From contig NC_090287.1 of NCBI RefSeq assembly GCF_037392515.1, positions 6,183,501-6,247,500 of the forward strand: a stretch of 64,000 bases of DNA, given 5' to 3'. The position numbers and the translations under genes were made by a program. Below the pieces are notes generated by a model that searched no databases, had not been told where the DNA came from, and saw nothing but the letters and a program-made list of their open reading frames with translations. Positions 12,601 through 27,600 of the stretch are shown one piece after another; positions within the stretch are counted from its first letter, which is position 1; every line of letters begins with the position of its first letter. This DNA comes from Haliotis asinina (lineage: Eukaryota > Mollusca > Gastropoda > Lepetellida > Haliotidae).

Positions 12601-15600
12601 TGTGAGAAATCTTAGATTTTGAACTGGATAGTGATAAGAATTATACCTATAATTTGTCTGGACCATCAAAGGTCAATCTGAATTGATCTCTCATATACAA
12701 AGCAATGTTTGGTTGCTTGTGAACACTGAAAGTAGTTCCTACCATATGTATCTGTAACTTAACCAGATGGATACCATTTATATATGTCAAGAAACCTGCT
12801 TTTTATGTGGTGTATTAACCTTACCTATTGTCATTATGGCTGATATCTATTGTATCTCTTTTTCAGGTCTTCAGCAGTGTTCAATGCTTTCTTGAGTGGT
12901 GTCCCCTTTGTAAGTTCAGGAAAATTTGCTCTTGTTCATTGGCACTTGGTTTCAAAATACATGATGTTCAAAGTGCATAAAGCTGGACTGATTCTGCGAT
13001 AGCACCCTGTCTGGTGCTTGGATACTGTTGCAGTTCCTGCCTGTACAGCTCACTGTCATTATTGTTTCTGCTTCTTTCTGACTGGCTAGTTTGTTCTAGT
13101 TGTTAGAACATGAGGCACACTGGGTAAATTCCACTTTCTCATAAAAGAAACCAGTGATAGTATAAAGAATAGTGACTTGGAATTATGGATGATCTGTCAT
13201 GGTGAATTAATGTGGAAAGTTCATCAAAAGGGTTTGATCTTCACTTTTATTCTTTTGGGATTGACAGTTCATCATTTCTGGTAGCTCTTTAATTATTCTG
13301 TCACTGTTTCGCTCATCTGATGTGACTTGTCTACAAGTCATCTGTCTTTTCAAGTGGAAGGATCTGACTTTTGCAACTGATGATCTTATATATGTTATTT
13401 ATAATGTTGCTTCAGTTATTAATTACTGTTGTTGTGTTCCAGGTACTTGACCGGAACTTCAAGTTGGGCAACACCATCCTCCCGATCACCTTGCTACTGC
13501 TGCAGTACTGCCCCTCCCCCCAGCGCTATGCCTCCGACTACCAGCCCCCCAACTACACCCTGTGGTACCTGGAGCCCCATACACGCCTCTCTTGGCTCAG
13601 GGCACTGCTGGTGATATTGTATAAGGTTAGTGTGTCATGTTACATGGCCCTGGTGGGAAAATTTGTACAAGGTAGGTGGTCCAATTTGAGGGTCATTGAC
13701 AGAATTTGCTGCATAAAGTACAGGTATGAGGTTGACCCAAGTTTAAGTTCTTGTAAGTCTTACTTTATGAACATTGTCCTACTTGTGCCCTGTTGTCATA
13801 CTGTAGCTAGGTGGTGCTTGTAGGCTTGTAAGTTTCTGCTGATTACACTGTATAAAAGAGATGGGCCTCCTTGGCAGTTCACATAACCTATTTACTTCAT
13901 TTCTATATTTAGTTCCTGTATGTCTCTTGGTTCTTTTGGTTTCACATCCTGCCATATATCAACTTTAGTACAAACAAGGATACAACCAAGCATATCTTGA
14001 TTCAGAAGGAGTGATATTTCAGTGTCTTTCTGAATATTTACCCGCTTCAGAGGTGCATGATTCAGATTTTGTTTCCTGCAGTATCACATCAGCACATCGC
14101 CCGTGTCGGCCATCATCCAGACCCTGGTGCAGCTTGTCATCAACACCACCCAGGCCCAGCACCACCGCTGCAAGATCACTGAGGATGGCTTCCCCCCTCC
14201 CTCGCCCACTATACACCGCAACAAGGGTGAGTCTTATGCCAGTAACTTGTTCCATGCAGTGATCATAGGGCTGTGATGGCTGGATCTGTCCTACTTTACT
14301 ATGGATCTCTGTGAGTTGTCCTCATGTACCAGGTTGGTGAGAAACTGATAATACTGCTTCTACAACAAATACTGCAATGTATAGGTACAGGAATTCAGGT
14401 CGTTTGTACTAAGGGACTGTTCATAAATAATGGCATGGGGGGATGTGGAGGGGTGGGGTGTTCAAAACATATTTATTACAAATGCAAAACTGGTGAACAC
14501 CCCACGTCACCCCTACATTGTGGGAACAAAATGGGTGACAAACACACCCAGATACTATTTTTTACAGACTTCTAAAATATTGCAGAGTGCACCATTGAAC
14601 AGCACACAAGCAAAATATTATTGGCCTCCAATAACGACTAGATTATTTGTCTCTGCATTCTAATTAACTGCCTGTCCACAGATCTGAGCAAGATGTCCAT
14701 CAGTGACCTTGAGAACATCCAGGAAACAGACACTCCTCCCCAGAGTCCCTCGAGCTCCAAGTCTGTGCAGGAAGACAAGGCCACTGTCCATGTCCGTTCC
14801 CCACCTGGGGCCAGTGTTGTCAAGTACCTCAAGGGGCATACAGATGGTGCTGAGAGTAGCGAGGGGATGTTGTCCGATGCCGAGTGCACACCGACCCTGC
14901 CAGGAGCTAAGAAGGATGGTGTGAGGAAAGTCACCAAGTTCAGACAACCACGACGACTTGTTGAATATTCAGAACCAGATTCAGCCGATGATGAGGTAGG
15001 AGATTTTGCTGTTTGACACAACATACAGGGGCGGTTGCCATATAGTTACATGAGATCAGGAAAGACTACATTGATATAAATACAAAAAAGTTCAGCTTAT
15101 ATTAAATTGACTCACATCACAACTGAACCAGTCGCACATTGAATTACTGTACTGACCATGTCAGCAGACATTTTGTAGATTGTTGTCTTGTGGTAAATAC
15201 ATATTATAATTTTCATGAGCATTCCGCTTATATAATCCCATACACCTTCTAGTGATATATGATTCATTTTGTTGGAAAGACAATGCTGAAACTTTGGACG
15301 TCAATTGGATGTTATGGTACCCTGATAAGAGGGTTTATTGCATAGACTGTCAGGTTGTGGATTTTCTAGTTCTGAATCAATAATTCACAATCAGCTATGG
15401 CATAGCAGAAACATTTCTGTGTGTGGCATTAAATGACTAGCAAATGAACAAATAATCTGAGCTAGCCATTGGATTGCCGAAACTGTGTTATCATCTTTAA
15501 AACCAAGTTTTAAAATATTCAAGAAGCTTAGTTGAGTTAATCCGAATTGAATTCTCATAACACTACATCTCTTGTTCCACAGAAGTCTGACCACAGCAAG

Positions 15601-18600
15601 ATCCAGGCTGAGCCCAGTCAGCAGGGGTCACCAGCATATGCCTCCGCAGTGGAGAAGAAGATGGCGCAGCAGCTGAAAGAGTTTGCAGCGTCTCAGAGTG
15701 AGGCGCAGCGGCCAAGTATTAGCATGTCTGGGGCAGCCAGCAGCAGCACCACTGAGGGATCACGTGATGCGGGAACAGTGTCGGAGATCAGTCGAGATGT
15801 CCAGAGTGAGATTGAGAGCACAGAGGAGAGTGAGAAGACCCAAACGTCAGATTGTGAGTCGGAGAAGCATCAAGTTGGAACTGACTCTGGAGGGGACGGC
15901 CCACAGGAGGATGGCAAAGGTAATCTGTTAAAGTGAGGTGAAGACAGTTTATGTGTGTGCATGCTCATGGAGTGATACCATGCTATGGTAGATCATTGAT
16001 ATCCCACTAACTCATTCAGCTGACCAATGAAGCATTGGGAGCCTATTGCAAACTATATCATTACTATGAGTCATATTTCTTCAAATGCTGTGTGAATTGG
16101 GGCCAAGTATTTTCCTATTCATGTGAGCACCACACAGGGTAGTGATGTGTACCATTCTGGAATGTATTTTGGTGTGCTGTGGCAAGGATCACACTGACCT
16201 TTCTAATCTGTATCAAATTGATGTAATGGAGCTCATCATTGAGATCCACACCTTTTGCTTTCAAATAATACAAAGGGATAGTTTCCAAAGTGGAGTGAGC
16301 ATCTTGTAAGATGGTGGTGACAGCAACTATTTATCTTTGCTGCTAGATGAGAGCACAGAAAGTCGTAGGAGCAACGTTCTGAAGCCCAACTTCAGGCAGA
16401 GGAAGGCCAGGAGGACAGGGTTCACCACTGTGGAGCTGCAGAAGAAGTTCCCAGAGCTGAGTGAGAATGGGACAGTAACTGAAGAAGCTGTGGGCATCAC
16501 TACTCGTCATTCAGGGTATGGGACACTGCTTGGTAAATCTTTTAAAATTTGTTAACAGTGGTGTAATTTAGGTTTGTTTCTACTATGCCAGTGTTTGGTG
16601 CTTGTTTTCACCAAAGTGTTAAGATCTTTGTCACTTTGGGCTTTTCCAGTTGGAGGTGCTGTGATATTATCATGATAATGTTTCAAATGAGCATTCTCAT
16701 TGCAGTAACACAGCATCTTTAAGCTCCTGCAGATGAGAGTCCTGAGCATTGAACCTGATGGTCTACAGTGTAACTGTCAAGGTCGAGTTACCCCATCTGA
16801 GCCCTGTGACTAACCATTGTAGCTTGTTACTAATTTCAGACGTAAGGCTCGCAAGGCTGAGCTCCTGGCAAAGAGTCAAGCTGCCAAGAAGCAGACGGCC
16901 TCACGCTATGGGGAGAATGTGATGGTGGAGAGGTGTGCTGAGTGTGGGGCTGTGCTGGAGCAGTACGATGATGACACCATCGGCTTGTGCACCACTGTCC
17001 TTGCAACCTTCATTCACCGTGAACCAGCACTGGCAATGCCGATGTTGCTGGAGATGTTGCAGAGTGTCTCAAGGTGAGGGTTGTTCGTACCTCCTCGCTT
17101 AGAGGGGCACTCTACTGTCAAGATCCAAAGACATTAGTCTCAGCTGACATTTCTCTAATACTGCCACGTGTGATTTGAAAAGGTCTTTTCTTTCCATGAT
17201 CAGTGTGATGTGGTATTTCTGCTGCATATCTGAACTGTCTCAAAATGTTCCCAATTATGTTTAAGAATAGTCCTTTTTGTTATGTTTTTATCAGTCAGTA
17301 CTTTTTAAACATGTTTGAGAGTTTATTACCTGTAATGTTTAGAATACCACACGGTTGTATTTCAGTATATGTTTGATAGTCGTGGCTATTTTAGTACACT
17401 AATACAGTTAGCATTCACTTTCATGATGTTTTAACAAAATGGACACAGGAATCTTTTTTCTGGGTTCGAATTTCATGAGGTGTGTTTGGAGAAGGACTTG
17501 ACCATGAAAGCTTCTTTGAAAATATGGTGATGCTGTTTTACTCTGTGTCGCTGTAGGTGATGGTGTTCAGTGGTTTTCAACATGAGTGTCTTGTTTTTTC
17601 AGTATTGCATCAGGCAGTCAGTATTCCTGGCAGGCAGAAAGGTAAGGCTGATGGCATATGTTAGTGCATGATGTGTGGAACGAAACTTTCCAATCACAGA
17701 ATTTAAGAAGCTTACACTTCCAGTTGTGATTTCTCTAAACAGATGATGAATTTACGGCTCTGACATTAAGGCAATGGGTTAATACTTTGTCTGAAAGCTG
17801 TCGTATGTGTCTGTCCACAGTAGCGTGATGATGCCTGGCAACTGTGTGAGCATTGCGAGGCAGTTCCTGCGATGTGTCCTGCATCAGCTGGCACCAAATG
17901 GAATCTTTCCCATGCTGTTCACAAGTAACTTGGAAGGTGATAATTTCATCATGTCTGTTTAAACAAACTGGAGACTTTCCATTTCAGTTTGGCCCTGATT
18001 TCCTGATTTGTCCAGCCTTTTTTTCATATTACATAGGGACTACATACCAGCTAGTGGAGATTTTCACATCAGTGAAATGATTAGGGAAGATATTTTTATC
18101 ACTAATATTGCACAATATTATCATAAATCAAATGTTTCTTCTTGAATTCTGCTGATACAGTGAAGTGCTTGTACTGTTTTGCCTTAGTTGTATCTCAGAC
18201 CCTAAAAGTTGAATGGAAAAGGGAATTGAACTCAATCTAGAAAGACTTAGCATCAATCCTGAAATTAGGCATAGTTCTTATCCCCATTTGGAATAGAGCG
18301 GTGTCGGGTATTACCAAACAAAATTCCACATCCATATTGTATACTCAATTTACCGATCGCTACAGTATTTTTCATGTGCATGCATAGAAATGGAAACATC
18401 CTCTACCGGAAAAACAACTGTCTGCTCTTTAAATATATTTCAAAAGATGCTGAGTTGCAAAACTGATGAAAAGACAAGCCACTGGAATCACATCCTTAAA
18501 CCTTGTGTGTATATCGTTGATGATGTGGCTAAGCCAAACAGTCCTTGTCAGTACTGGGATACCCCATTCTGAATATAGCAACATGTCTGTTTAAGTGCAT

Positions 18601-21600
18601 TATGCAATTCCAAACCATAATAAAAAGCTTTGTTAGCCATATATGGACTGTACCGTCCGATCAACAGTAACTCATCATTGTGCAGACCTGTCGTCCTTTA
18701 CTGAACAAGCGCCATTGACCTCAGCAATTTTCCTTACTCTACTTTATGCCCATGGCCTTTTTTGTCCCTTATTTGTTGATACTAAAACAAACAGCATTAA
18801 TTACTTCATCTGGTTTATAAAGTGTCAAGACAAACACAAAACACGATCTTTATGCGAGTTTCCAGTCTCTGGTAGGTGTTAGAATTTAACTTGTCTTGTA
18901 TATAAATCGTTAACTTGGGAAACGTACCCTGCTGAAAAAAACACAATGATTGTTTGATAGAAGAATCGGTTTTACTGTACAAGCTATTGTGTTCTCCCAA
19001 GCCAAATCAGACATTAACTCCAAACATTAGTTCCTGGAACAACTTACTTTTACATGTGGAACATGTTTGTTGAGGCATGTCGATAAACGTTTGAGATATT
19101 CGACCGTGACCTAATAGGAACATCAAGGGCAGTTAATTTCACGACTTTGTTGAGAGTGGTTTCGCTTAGTCTGTGAGTGACGGGCACCTTGCATGTCATT
19201 TAATTACTTTCACCCTTGTCCCTGTTGAAATACGTGAATTGTGTCTCCAAGAAAATACGTCCACATATCACAAAGTGCATACACGTTAATCATCTATTTA
19301 TTTCGTGTAAATTATTTTTTTCTACTTTTTTATTTTGTTGATGTTTTTTTTGTATTTAGACGTGAAATAATGTCACTGACGCTGTATGAATTAATGCCCA
19401 TATGCTAAAAATGCTAAAAGTTAATTCAACACTCTATTTAAAGGACTTTCCTTTCGAGGTTTTTTTCTGCTGATGTTTCGAATTGTGACTGCTTGCTGCG
19501 TTTTGAACAAAAATGAAGGAATATTTCTGCTGTGTTTGGGCCTACTGTTTATCAAATCATTTAACTGACATCGTTAAATTATACGTAAGTTGAATCAGAT
19601 GTGCTTTTTTGTTAACATGCTACCTGTTTACCTAGCTTAACTGACCATACTTTATCAGCAGACTCGATATAGTCTGATTTATAGTTTGTAGTTCATTCAA
19701 ATTGCTCTTTCACATACCTGTATTTTTCACGTTTTACTATAGTGTAGTGATCATTGCCAATCAAGAAATTTTCAGTCAGGTGGTTTAGATCAATACTGAA
19801 AGGATTTTTGTATTTGTAATAACTGATGAACCCAAGTCCTCATAATCCCCAGCGTCGTGGCCGAACTTTGGTTGTGGTGGCTATATCCAGTGTCTTTCAA
19901 AGTTGTACATGGCACTGTCATGTGAAGAATCGTTCATGATAACTTTGTTCCAGAGAGAACAAGAAAACCCCTCTGCTGTACACACGTATTAAAGACATTT
20001 TATCTGGTATGTAGTTGCTCAGCACCTGACACCCGACAAGTACCTTTTGTGCCATGAGAAGTGTGTTTGACGCATGCTCATATGCATAAATTGCGCACAT
20101 ATACTGGCAAAAATATGTCATGTTATGCGTTCATGGCAGTATTTGAAAGGTACATGTGTGACGTGTTTTACCTGCATGCTTAGTGGAGAATCATCATCAT
20201 TAACTGGATGTTGATATAACACATCAAACAGTAACATATCTGACCTTGATTACAATGACATGTATGCTCTAATACATGTGTAATATATGGGTTATAGTAA
20301 CACTATTACACTATACCGTTATAGGACGTGTACCTGGCATATCAGTATATTGAGTGAAGACACTTTTGAATATTAAGACTGTGACAATCTACAACAATCT
20401 CTATATAGACTCCCCGATTAAGATAAGACCACACCACTATACACAGTAGGTCGTCTTTCATTCTTTCTAAGATTACAGTATAATTAAGTTTATTCGGAAC
20501 AAACTCTTCCTGAAATTGCAAGCAAATCTACATGAATTCCTTTTACTCATAGTGTCGAGTGAAAATAAATTCGCGGAGGACCTAAGTGCACGTTTCAATT
20601 ATTGGTGGTTTTTTTTTATGTTCAACACTATTCCAGCTTTATACTGGTACGGACTAAATTATACAATATAAATAAAATATAAAATACAAAATATGGATTT
20701 CAGCATATGCAATATGACCAAAATGACTGCACTTGAGCATAAACACTTATCACAGAGGTCGTCAGCCCGACAATAGCCCGGAATAGATCAACACGAGTGT
20801 TCGGAAAAGCATGACGACTGTTCGGAATAGCCCTACGTCATTGTTCGGAATAGCCCGACGTCACTGTTCAGCAGAGCTGACAAGACTGCAAAAACTGATA
20901 GTTAGATCGCGTCAAATGTTTGCCTGAAACAGGTTTACTAGGCGGGATCAACACATCTTCACACGTGAATATGATGCACATTGAGAGGTTCGATGTGTGT
21001 ATAAATTATTGTTATGTGTGATGAAACAGGGTAGGAATTGGGCTGGATGTGGTGTTAGCTGTTCGGTAATACCCGACACCGCTCTAAATTGTCTTATTTT
21101 GTACATCTTTCAGTGTAAATTTATATCTGTTTTAAGGATTTGATGTTTGTTTATATATGTACATCTTAAAAGATCAGCATGGATTTGAAAAGTGCATGTT
21201 CAAGTATCCCTCAAAATGTCTAGCATTACAGTTAAACCCTGCCCATGGGACATGTCTGATGCTTGCCTGTCTGTTAGCTGTTCCAAGAGTATAGGTATAT
21301 TTCTTATGAGTGCACATGATCTTTCAAAACAGGTTTTACTTGATGTGCTACTTACTGAAATTGTTCAGGTGTTATCAGCCATCAGAGCCCGTATACTCTT
21401 CATTGCTGTCAGTGTGTATACATTGTTGTAAGTGTATGCTGTCTGCTTCTGCAGATCCCCACTTCCTAAAGACAATGGCTGCTGCCTTGGTGGACTTCAA
21501 TGACCTGACCTCCCACGCCCCTCTGCAGTACCTCCTGGAGGTAGGTTAATATTTCACCAAGGTTCATGTTCCTTTGAGGTTCATGTTCCACTGAGGTTCA

Positions 21601-24600
21601 TGTTTCACCAAGGTTCATATTCCACTGAGGTTAATGTTTCACCAAGGTTTTATTCCACTGAGGTTCATGTTTCACCAAGGTTCATGTATCACTTCACACT
21701 CACTCACTGATACAGATTACTACTAGAATGGCAAGTAAAGGGCAAATAGGTCTGACTTTAGAGGAAGATCCAACTCTCTCATTCTGATTCAATAACAAGA
21801 CAAAGAGAATGAAGGTGAAAATGCTTCTGTTCAAATGTGGAGCCCTTAACTTTGCATTGTACATTTTATTAGATCTGTGACTTTTAGTCTAAGATCTTGG
21901 TGTATTTGGGCAAGGTGTGATGCCTAGCTTCTTCTGTAAGTGGGTTGCCAGAGTCAAACTCTTTAAAGCGTGGTGACCCCAGTGCTACAGTGACCACTCT
22001 ATATTTCTGAAGGGCCTGAATGAGAGGAAGAATTTGCCCCAGGAGAACATCATGCTGTTGCTGGGCAACATCTGCACCTACATGAACTGCATCACCCTGG
22101 AGAGCTCAACGCCTATGTGGACCAACATCCTCACCCAGTTCGACATCTTCTTCAGACGTCTGTTGACAGTCCTGCCCAACCCATGTGACATGTCGGGGCT
22201 GCTGAAGACCATCATCTCCCTGCTAAAGATACCCAGCATCTGTAATGTCAGGGTAGGTGGCAAGGGGGTGCCGAGTGTCTGTAATGTCAGGGTAGGTGGC
22301 AAGGGGGCGTGGAGTGTCTGTAATGTGAGGTAAGTGGCAAGGGGGTAATGTCAGGGTAGGTTTGATGGAAGCATCAATTTACTTGATGCTATATTTACTC
22401 AGTTTAGCCATTTGCAACTCTCCACAATTATAATGAAGCTGTCATCATGATGTTGTTGTCGATGTTTGAAGTGTTCCACACCAAGCAGGTGAGTGACAGA
22501 GCCTTGTCTTTTGCTGAAAGAGTTCACGGTAATTCTTTTCAGGGTATATTGGAGCCATTCTCAAAGCTTCTGAGCTTTGCCATCCAGAACTGTCCTTTCA
22601 AGCTGCAGCAGCTGTTGGATGTGTGCTACATGTGCAACAGGGCCTTTTCCAGGGTGAGTATCGTGTCAGTCTTAAGGGGGGATTCAGGGTTACAATAGTC
22701 ATAGCCTTAGGTTTTTGTCAGAGTTCACTTTGTGACTTGGTTTGTTCATTACACTATAAAGGCATGGATCATTGCTTATGAGGTCAATCACTGGTTTGTC
22801 TGGTCCTCAGTAGTAATCAGTGCTAGATTGGATTTGCAGTGTAACAAACAGACAAAAAACAAAACAAGGAACCTCATTCCTTGAAGATTTCATGAGCATT
22901 AAGTGAGTGACAGTTGTATCTCTGATTATGAGGATTTTGTTAAAGAATCAGCACTACTTAATCCTGTTATTAGAACTGTCTTTCAATTTGTGTTAGGAGC
23001 GAGACAAGTTGATCCTGACTCGTACAGTGATATATGAGTTGGTCCAAGCCCTCAAGTTCAAGACCAGTCTGCCGGACGAGAATGCCTTGCTTCTTGTGCA
23101 GGTAACATATGATTGCAACAGGAATACTGATGGGTGAAACTTTCTGTTTATGTGCCATGTCTTTCCTACTCTTTAGTCTTGTTATTGCAGATATCAGGGG
23201 TCAAACTATAATTGGTTTATGTCTGAGGTGGTCTGGTAGCGGTTAAAGAGTTTGCTTGTCATTTTTATTATTAGCGCCTCGTCTGTCCGTACGTCCATCC
23301 GTCCGTAATCATTTTGTTTTGGTAGCCCAACTCAGAAACCGTTCAATATTTTTAGACCAAACTTGATAGAAATAATAATCTGGAACTATGGTTGTGCCTT
23401 TTGCTATATACAAATTTTTGGCATTTTTATTTTTATTTACTTTTTCCATGGAACATTTTGGTGTTAGTCTAATGGTGGGGGGAGTTTGTTTCTGGAGAAC
23501 TGAAAAAAAACGTTATATATTTTTCTGCAAAACTTGGTAGATATATCAATCAGAACCTGAAGTTGTGGCTTTTGGTATTTACAGGTTTTTGTGATTTATT
23601 ATTTTCTTGGTTTCCATGGAAACGTTTCAGACTTTGTCTCAAAAGTGAGAGGTGTGTTTCGTTTCCATGGCACATCTCAAAAACTAATATCTGTCAGCAA
23701 AAGTTGTTAGATATGTATAGCAGATCCCAAAGTGGTGCCTCTTGCTCTTTACAGGTTTCTGTGATTTATTATTATTTTCTCGGTTTCCATAAAAACGTTT
23801 TGGACTTAGTCTCAAAATGGCGGGATGGGTTTCATTTCTGTAGCAGAACTCAAAACCGTTCAATATTTTTCTTGAAAACTTGGTAGATATGTATAGCAGA
23901 CCCCAAAGTGGTGCCTTTTGCTATTTACAGGTTTTTGTGATTTATCAATTTCCCAGTTTCCATGGAAACGTTTTGGACTTAGTCTCAAAATGGAGGGATG
24001 AGCTTCGTTTTCGTATCTTTCAACAGATCTTTGCAGATGTATGAGACAGATCTTGAAGTGGTGCCTTTTACTGTTTACAGATATATAGCATTTATATTTT
24101 TCATGACTTCCATGGAAACAATTCAAACATCTTCTGATGACTCCTGTCTACTTGTGTGACAGTTTCTGGTCCTGGACACTGGGGGCACGATCTGCTTGTC
24201 TCACTCCGTGGATGATGCAGCCATGTTGTACAACTACCAGTCCCAGTCTCTGGTCAGCACATGTGCAGCCGAGTGTATGCGGCAGCACCTTAATGATGCC
24301 ATGGAGTTCATCACTGATCTACACACACTCACAAAAGTCAAGGTGACTATATCTGTTAATTAAGAATCAAGATAATCATGTTTTGTGATAAACAAACTTG
24401 AGGATTAACCCATGCTTGAGTTAATGTGGATCCCAAGGGAGCAGTGTCTGATCTTGGTGATGGGGTGTCTTAGTCCTGGGTCAGATGGTTGTATTCATGA
24501 GCCATTGCATGCAGAAAAGTTTGGTTGACCTATCTTGAATATTGCTGACTAAACGTCCAACCTCTCATTTCAACAAGTTTTGAATCTCTTAAAAGACTAT

Positions 24601-27600
24601 TTTTACACTTTCAGAGTATAATGAAAGGTGGGGCAGCCAACAGCCTGAATGAAGACACTCTTGGCAGTCAACTGAAGTCAGGAATGGCCCAGTACGTAGC
24701 GCTGGAGATCACTCGAGGCAATGGCCGTGACAACCGTGCCATCTCACGTTACTTGCCTTGGCTGTACCATCCTCCTTCCGCCATGCAGCAAGGGTAAGAA
24801 CTACACCTGCTTGTCTGTGAAGCTAATAATGGGATTGGGTGCTCACAGATCCTGGTTGATAGTTGACTGTGTCATTATTGCATCAGTTAATGCTCCTGAG
24901 GTCAATCACTTGATTGTCTGGTCCAGCATATTATTTTCAGAAAACCATTTTACAGCTGGAATATTGTTTAATGTGGTGTTAGACGACAAAGAAACAAACC
25001 CGTCTGCCAGTGTTTAGCTGTAATACACAGTTATGAGATATGTTGAATAATGTGTTGATAATTCAAGGTGTAACGTAGTTGTACTTGAAAGCAAATGAAA
25101 ATGGAACTACTTTATTGCATAGAAAATTCCATATAAATCCAAACCCAGATTGGGAAATATGAAGATTGTTCTTCAATTGAATTGCATTTACATTTTGAAT
25201 AAGATTCTTTGGGATCAATTTATATCAGTTTTGTCAGATTGGTGAGTTTTGCATTTCTTGCCTGTAATGTCAAGTCTCATTTTCATCATTTAGACCAAAG
25301 GAGTTTATTGACTGCATCGGACACATTCGGCTTCTGTCCTGGCTTCTGATTGGCTCACTGACTCACACGGCTGTCACCGAGGGCGCTGCTCCTATATCCT
25401 GTCTTCCGGTGCCACTAGAGGCAGGGTGCCACATCTCAGAGCATGTCCTCGTCATTGTCACAGGCTTTGCTGAACAGTCCAAGGTGAGGACTGCTCATGT
25501 TAATTAAATAACAGTTATTTTTAATTCACTCTGTAAAGTTCCAAGCACTGTTATTACCTTGGTCTGTGAGCCAGTGTGTACTCAATGTTCGTTCTCAACT
25601 CCCCGGGTGTTCACAACCCAAACTACCTCAGGGCCGTCTGAAGGTTATCAGTCACATTGCATATCTCCTACTGGGTGCCCATGTACTGCATGTTAAACAG
25701 AGGCATATTACAAACAAAGTCACTTCACTTTGGAACCATCATGTGTGCTATGTGTCTTTTTCCCCTTCATTTTGGGCTAGAATTGGCACCCATCAACCAA
25801 TGCTGCTTTGTTAGGTGACCAAATAGATCAGAGTCAGACTCACTGAGCAGTTATCTTGTTCTCATACATCAACAGTATGGAAAGTTGCTCACAGCTTCTA
25901 TCACTGGGTTGTCTGGTCCAGACTTAATTAATTACAGGCTGCTGTTATACAGATAGCTGAGTGTGGTGGCAGACATCATTGTTGCCTTTATAAAATCTTT
26001 AACCTGAGTTATTTAGATATTTTCCTGTAATATGTTATGTAGGAATCATGAACAGTTTTCATGATAATGGAAAAGAAAACCCGGGACAGCTTCCTAAGAT
26101 TCTGTTATTCGTGTTATTACCTCATGTTCAAGGTGGTTACAAATTTGAATGTCCAGTCTGATTGTGATCCATGGTCTTTCCCCACCTGTGCCTTGTTCCT
26201 CAAAGCAACCATAGTGCTACCACTGTTGCAGATCTGTGTGTTAAAGTATGGGACTTACAATTGTCTTAGAGTTATGATTGCTTTGAGGATTGGGGCCCTG
26301 GTCATGCTTGTAGCTTGTATGAAAGCAAAAATTGTCCACCTCCAGGTTGAGTTGGGCAAGGCTCCAATATTAGGTGGGCCTTATAGTCAGCACTTGTTGA
26401 GGTCATTATAGGAAATTTGATGGTATGTTTGAAGATAATGTGTAGTTATTCTGGGGTACTTGATGAGGATGGATGTACTATAAGGTGTATTTTCTTCCAG
26501 GACACCGTACTGCACATGTCATCACTCTTCCATGCCTTCATCCTGTGCCAGGTAAGTGCATGTCATCACTCTTCCATGCCTTCATCCTGTGCCAGGTAAG
26601 CGCATGTCATCACTCTGCCATGCCATCATGCTGTGCCAGGTAAGCGCATGTCATCACTCTTCCATGCCTTCATCCTGTGCCAGGTAAGCACATGTCATCA
26701 CTCTTCCATGCCATCATGCTGTGCCAGGTAAACACATGTCATCACTCTTCCATGCCTTCATCCTGTGCCAGGTAAGCACATGTCATCACTCTTCCATGCC
26801 ATCATGCTGTGCCAGGTAAGCACATGTCATCACTCTTCCATGCCATCATGCTGTGCCAGGTAAGTACATGTCAACACTCTTCCATGCCATCATGCTGTGC
26901 CAGGTAAGCACATGTCAATGCTCTTCCATGCCTTCATGCTGTGCCAGGTAAGCACATGTCATCACTCTTCCCATGCCATCATGCTGTGCCAGGTAAGCAC
27001 ATGTCATCACTCTTCCATGCCATCATGCTGTACCAGGTAAGCACATGTCAATGCTCTTCCATGCCATCATGCTGTACCAGGTAAGCGCATGTCATCACTC
27101 TTCCATGCCTTCATCCTGTGCCAGGTAAGCACATGTCATCACTCTTCCCATGCCATCATGCTGTGTAAGGTAAGCACATGTCAACGCTCTTCCATGCCAT
27201 CATGCTGTGCCAGGTAAGCGCATGTCAACGCTCTTCCATGCCTTCATGCTGTACCAGGTAAGCACATGTCAACGCTCTTCCATGCCATCATGCTGTGCCA
27301 GGTAAGCGCATGTCAACGCTCTTCCATGCCTTCATGCTGTACCAGGTAAGCACATGTCAATGCTCTTCCATGCCATCATGCTGTACCAGGTAAGCGCATG
27401 TCATCACTCTTCCATGTCTTCATCCTGTGCCAGGTAAGCGCATGTCATCACTCTTCCATGCCATCATGCTGTACCAGGTAAGCGCATGTCATCACTCTTC
27501 CATGCCATCATGCTGTACCAGGTAAGCGCATGTCATCACTCTTCCATGCCATCATGCTGTACCAGGTAAGCACATGTCATCACTCTTCCATGCCATCATG

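Noticed and set aside
26417-26599. Open frame spanning exon 34 and the first repeat unit
   Set aside because: The exon is defined by the acceptor at 26500, the donor at 26552 and UNC79 homology; the upstream part is intron.
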